NCBI GenBank assembly: GCA_021647685.1 | Contig: JAKIUH010000047.1 | Location: forward strand, 1 to 16,385 | From: Bacteroidales bacterium | Lineage (GTDB): Bacteria > Bacteroidota > Bacteroidia > Bacteroidales > NBLH01 | DNA: 16,385 nucleotides | Direction of reading: 5' to 3' | Part shown: positions 14,361 to 16,385 of the stretch, one piece after another | Position numbering within the stretch: position 1 is the first letter of the stretch | Layout: every line of letters starts with the position of its first letter | The notes under the pieces: generated by a model | Databases searched by the model: none | The model's input: only the letters and a program-made list of their open reading frames with translations | What the model was told of the DNA's origin: nothing | Made by a program: the position numbers and the translations under genes

Positions 14361-16385
14361 ATGAAAACAAAAACAATATTTTTATCCATTTTCATTTTCA
14401 TTTTTTCGATAAATATTTTCGGGCAAAAGGTTGACAAAAGTATGTTTGACAAAAACAATACGCCCAAATTTCTCAAATTTGAAAACGCTTTACCGTATTC
14501 GAAGGCAAATGAGCAAACAATTTTTAATAAATACCTTAATCTTTCTTCCAACGACAGGTTGGTAAAAATTAAAGAGCATACAGACAAATTAGGGGTAAAA
14601 ACAATAAGTTACAGGCAATATTACAAAAATGTTAAACTCGAATACGGACAATATAAAGTCCATGTTAAAAATGGTAAAATAAATATTATTAACGGAAATT
14701 TTATTCATGTCGAAAATCTATCTGTTAATCCTGAAATAACAAAAAAAGAAGCATTAAAAGTTGCGTTGAACGAAATTAATGCAAAAAAATATTTTTGGGA
14801 ATTAAAAGGTATCGACATATGGCAAAAAAATGAAAAAGAAGATAATGTTACACTCTATCCACAAGGCAAATTAGTTATATGGAGCGATATTGAAAATAAA
14901 GACGTTCGCCTTGCTTATAAGTTCGATATTTATTCAATTGAACCGTTGAGCAGGAATTTTGTGTTTATTGATGCACAAACAGGTGAATTTATTGACAAAG
15001 AGCCAATAATGTTTAATTCAGGGGTAACAGGGACCTTAACTACCCGATACAGCGGGACATTATCAACCACAACCGACAGCTATGGGAATAATTACAGATT
15101 ACATGACCCTAACCGTGGTAACGGAATTTTTACTTACGACATGAATACCGGAACAAATTTTAGTAATGCCATAGATTTTATTGATAATGACAACAATTGG
15201 ACTTCGGGCGAATGGCACAATACACAAAAAGACGATGCCGCACTTGATGCACATTGGGCATTACAAAAAACTTATGACTACTTCCATGACGAACATAACC
15301 GTAACAGTTATGATAATCAAAATGCAGCAATCAGATGCTATGTGCACTATAAAAATAATTGGGAAAATGCACAATGGGACGGGTCAAGGATTTTAATAGG
15401 AGATGGAGAATCCGATTTTGACGCTTTGGCTTCGATTGATGTTTTGGCACACGAATTCGGTCATGCGGTTTGTTCTCATTCATGCAATTTACGTTACGGC
15501 TATTATGAATCCGCAGCCTTGAATGAAGGTTTAAGTGATATTTGGGGTATATGTGTCGAGAATTTCTCGACAAGCAATAAACAAACATGGAAAATGGGAG
15601 AAGATATTACAATAAAACAAGGGTACAATTGTTTGAGAGATATACAAAACCCAAAATCAACAAGCGCTGTTGAAGGACAGCACCCCGACACATATCATGG
15701 TAGTTATTGGGATTACGGAAACGAACCACACAATAATTCAACAATACTGTCTCATTGGTTTTATTTACTTGCCCATGGCGGAAGCGGAACAAATGATTTA
15801 GGGCATAGCTTTAATATATCAGGTATTGGAATTGATAAAGCTTCGGATATTGTTTATCGTATGGAAACACAATATCTGTCTTCAAATTCAGATTATTCAG
15901 ATGCCAGCACATATGCAATACAGGCAGCAGAAGATATTTATGGAGCTAATACTATTGAAGTTTACACTACTACAAATGCATGGTATGCAGTAGGTATTGG
16001 CAATTTATATTACGATATTAAAATTACCGGGGCAAACTTGGTTTGCACATCAAACAGTACATTTACACTACATAATAGACCTTCTGGCTCAACTGTTTTA
16101 TGGACAAAAAGCAGCAACCTTACACAAGTTAGCGGTAATACAGGAACTACATATACTGTTAAGGCAAGTAGTAGTTCTTCAACTGGTTCAGGCTGGGTTA
16201 AGGCAAGCGTTAATGGAACAATATTCACAAAAACGTTTTGGGTTGGCAAAACACTTCCATTAAATTTAAGGATAAAAGACCGTTCTACAGGCATGTATAA
16301 ATACCAGTTATGTAAATCAGAAGCCAATCCCGTTGATGCTGTGCATATTGCAGGAAATGCTTATATTGACCATTGGCAATGGAGT
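14361..16385 (+). CDS. Thermolysin-like M4 metallopeptidase, secreted, C-terminus beyond the window
   Basis: An open frame of 675 codons from ATG 14361 to the window end. It has a signal peptide (1-21, before Q22), an FTP/PepSY-type propeptide (~25-210) containing YRQYYKNVKLEYGQYKVHV, and the M4 catalytic domain (~220-545). Zinc site HEFGH is at 364-368, the third ligand E389 is in LNEGLSDIWG, and the acid/base pair is D451 and H457 (WDYGNEPHNNS); spacings are one residue longer than in thermolysin. The catalytic set is complete, so an active extracellular endopeptidase is expected. It is followed by an Ig/PKD-like domain (~552-626) and KTFWVGK (624-630), the start of a module shared with the interrupted gene at 12256. 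By that homology a T9SS sorting domain should follow. It lies 12 bp after a small lipoprotein gene. Confidence 0.92.
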   Translation, partial: MKTKTIFLSIFIFIFSINIFGQKVDKSMFDKNNTPKFLKFENALPYSKANEQTIFNKYLNLSSNDRLVKIKEHTDKLGVKTISYRQYYKNVKLEYGQYKVHVKNGKINIINGNFIHVENLSVNPEITKKEALKVALNEINAKKYFWELKGIDIWQKNEKEDNVTLYPQGKLVIWSDIENKDVRLAYKFDIYSIEPLSRNFVFIDAQTGEFIDKEPIMFNSGVTGTLTTRYSGTLSTTTDSYGNNYRLHDPNRGNGIFTYDMNTGTNFSNAIDFIDNDNNWTSGEWHNTQKDDAALDAHWALQKTYDYFHDEHNRNSYDNQNAAIRCYVHYKNNWENAQWDGSRILIGDGESDFDALASIDVLAHEFGHAVCSHSCNLRYGYYESAALNEGLSDIWGICVENFSTSNKQTWKMGEDITIKQGYNCLRDIQNPKSTSAVEGQHPDTYHGSYWDYGNEPHNNSTILSHWFYLLAHGGSGTNDLGHSFNISGIGIDKASDIVYRMETQYLSSNSDYSDASTYAIQAAEDIYGANTIEVYTTTNAWYAVGIGNLYYDIKITGANLVCTSNSTFTLHNRPSGSTVLWTKSSNLTQVSGNTGTTYTVKASSSSSTGSGWVKASVNGTIFTKTFWVGKTLPLNLRIKDRSTGMYKYQLCKSEANPVDAVHIAGNAYIDHWQWS
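16236..16385 (+). repeat. 150-bp direct repeat, copy 2 (inside the M4 peptidase gene)
   Basis: Matches 13171-13320 at 148 of 150 positions, offset 3065 bp, in the same reading frame. It carries the intact TGG. The window ends inside the repeat. Confidence 0.95.

Noticed and set aside
16010..16327. 105-aa minus-strand ORF and an 88-aa plus-strand ORF within the M4 gene
   Set aside because: Both overlap the in-frame M4 coding sequence; the minus-strand ORF recurs at 13080-13262 only because of the shared repeat.

Overview
The window looks like a piece of an AT-rich Bacteroidota chromosome, probably from an uncultured or environmental lineage. The evidence is the low GC outside the first ~235 bases, the near absence of Shine-Dalgarno sequences, TAnnTTTG-like promoter elements, type IX secretion (T9SS) C-terminal sorting signals, Bacteroidota-style lipoproteins, and a PDDEXK_2 'transposase' gene. 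This assignment is inference from gene content; there is no rRNA or other phylogenetic marker in the window.

Layout. (1) Bases 1-786, minus strand: the N-terminal part of a UvrA-type excinuclease, about 52% GC and cut by the window edge, abuts a PD-(D/E)XK nuclease-family gene that seems to have lost its C-terminus at the same point. The boundary lies in an A-rich tract and is either a recombination scar or a chimeric assembly join. (2) 868-2085, minus strand: an MFS-type membrane transporter. (3) 2628-8652, plus strand: a housekeeping-like block with a BtpA/SgcQ-family TIM-barrel protein followed by a terminator, then recG, then a large PPDK-like protein that has the ATP-grasp and phospho-histidine domains but lacks the PEP/pyruvate barrel. 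(4) 9007-11040: a membrane-anchored TPR / coiled-coil / SpoIIE-type serine phosphatase. (5) 11215-16385, plus strand: a cell-envelope and secretion block. It holds a small secreted protein, two lipoproteins, a T9SS-targeted secreted protein interrupted by one TGA, and an M4 (thermolysin-like) metallopeptidase running off the right end.

The most informative signals are in the last block. The M4 peptidase and the interrupted secreted protein share a 150-bp stretch with only two differences. One of those differences is exactly the interrupting stop (TGA in one copy, TGG = Trp in the other). This shows a recent duplication or gene conversion of a C-terminal module and identifies the stop as a point nonsense change rather than a natural gene end. 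Just after that gene lies a 135-bp imperfect palindrome with attC-like ends (TCTAAC...GTTAGA), whose mismatches mostly become G.T wobbles on the minus strand.

The best candidate for undescribed biochemistry is the PPDK-like protein next to recG. It keeps the aligned His, but the usual Thr two residues before it and one ATP-site Arg are replaced, and a C-terminal region of about 280 residues that I do not recognise takes the place of the PEP-binding barrel. No rRNA, tRNA, CRISPR array or complete insertion sequence was recognised.
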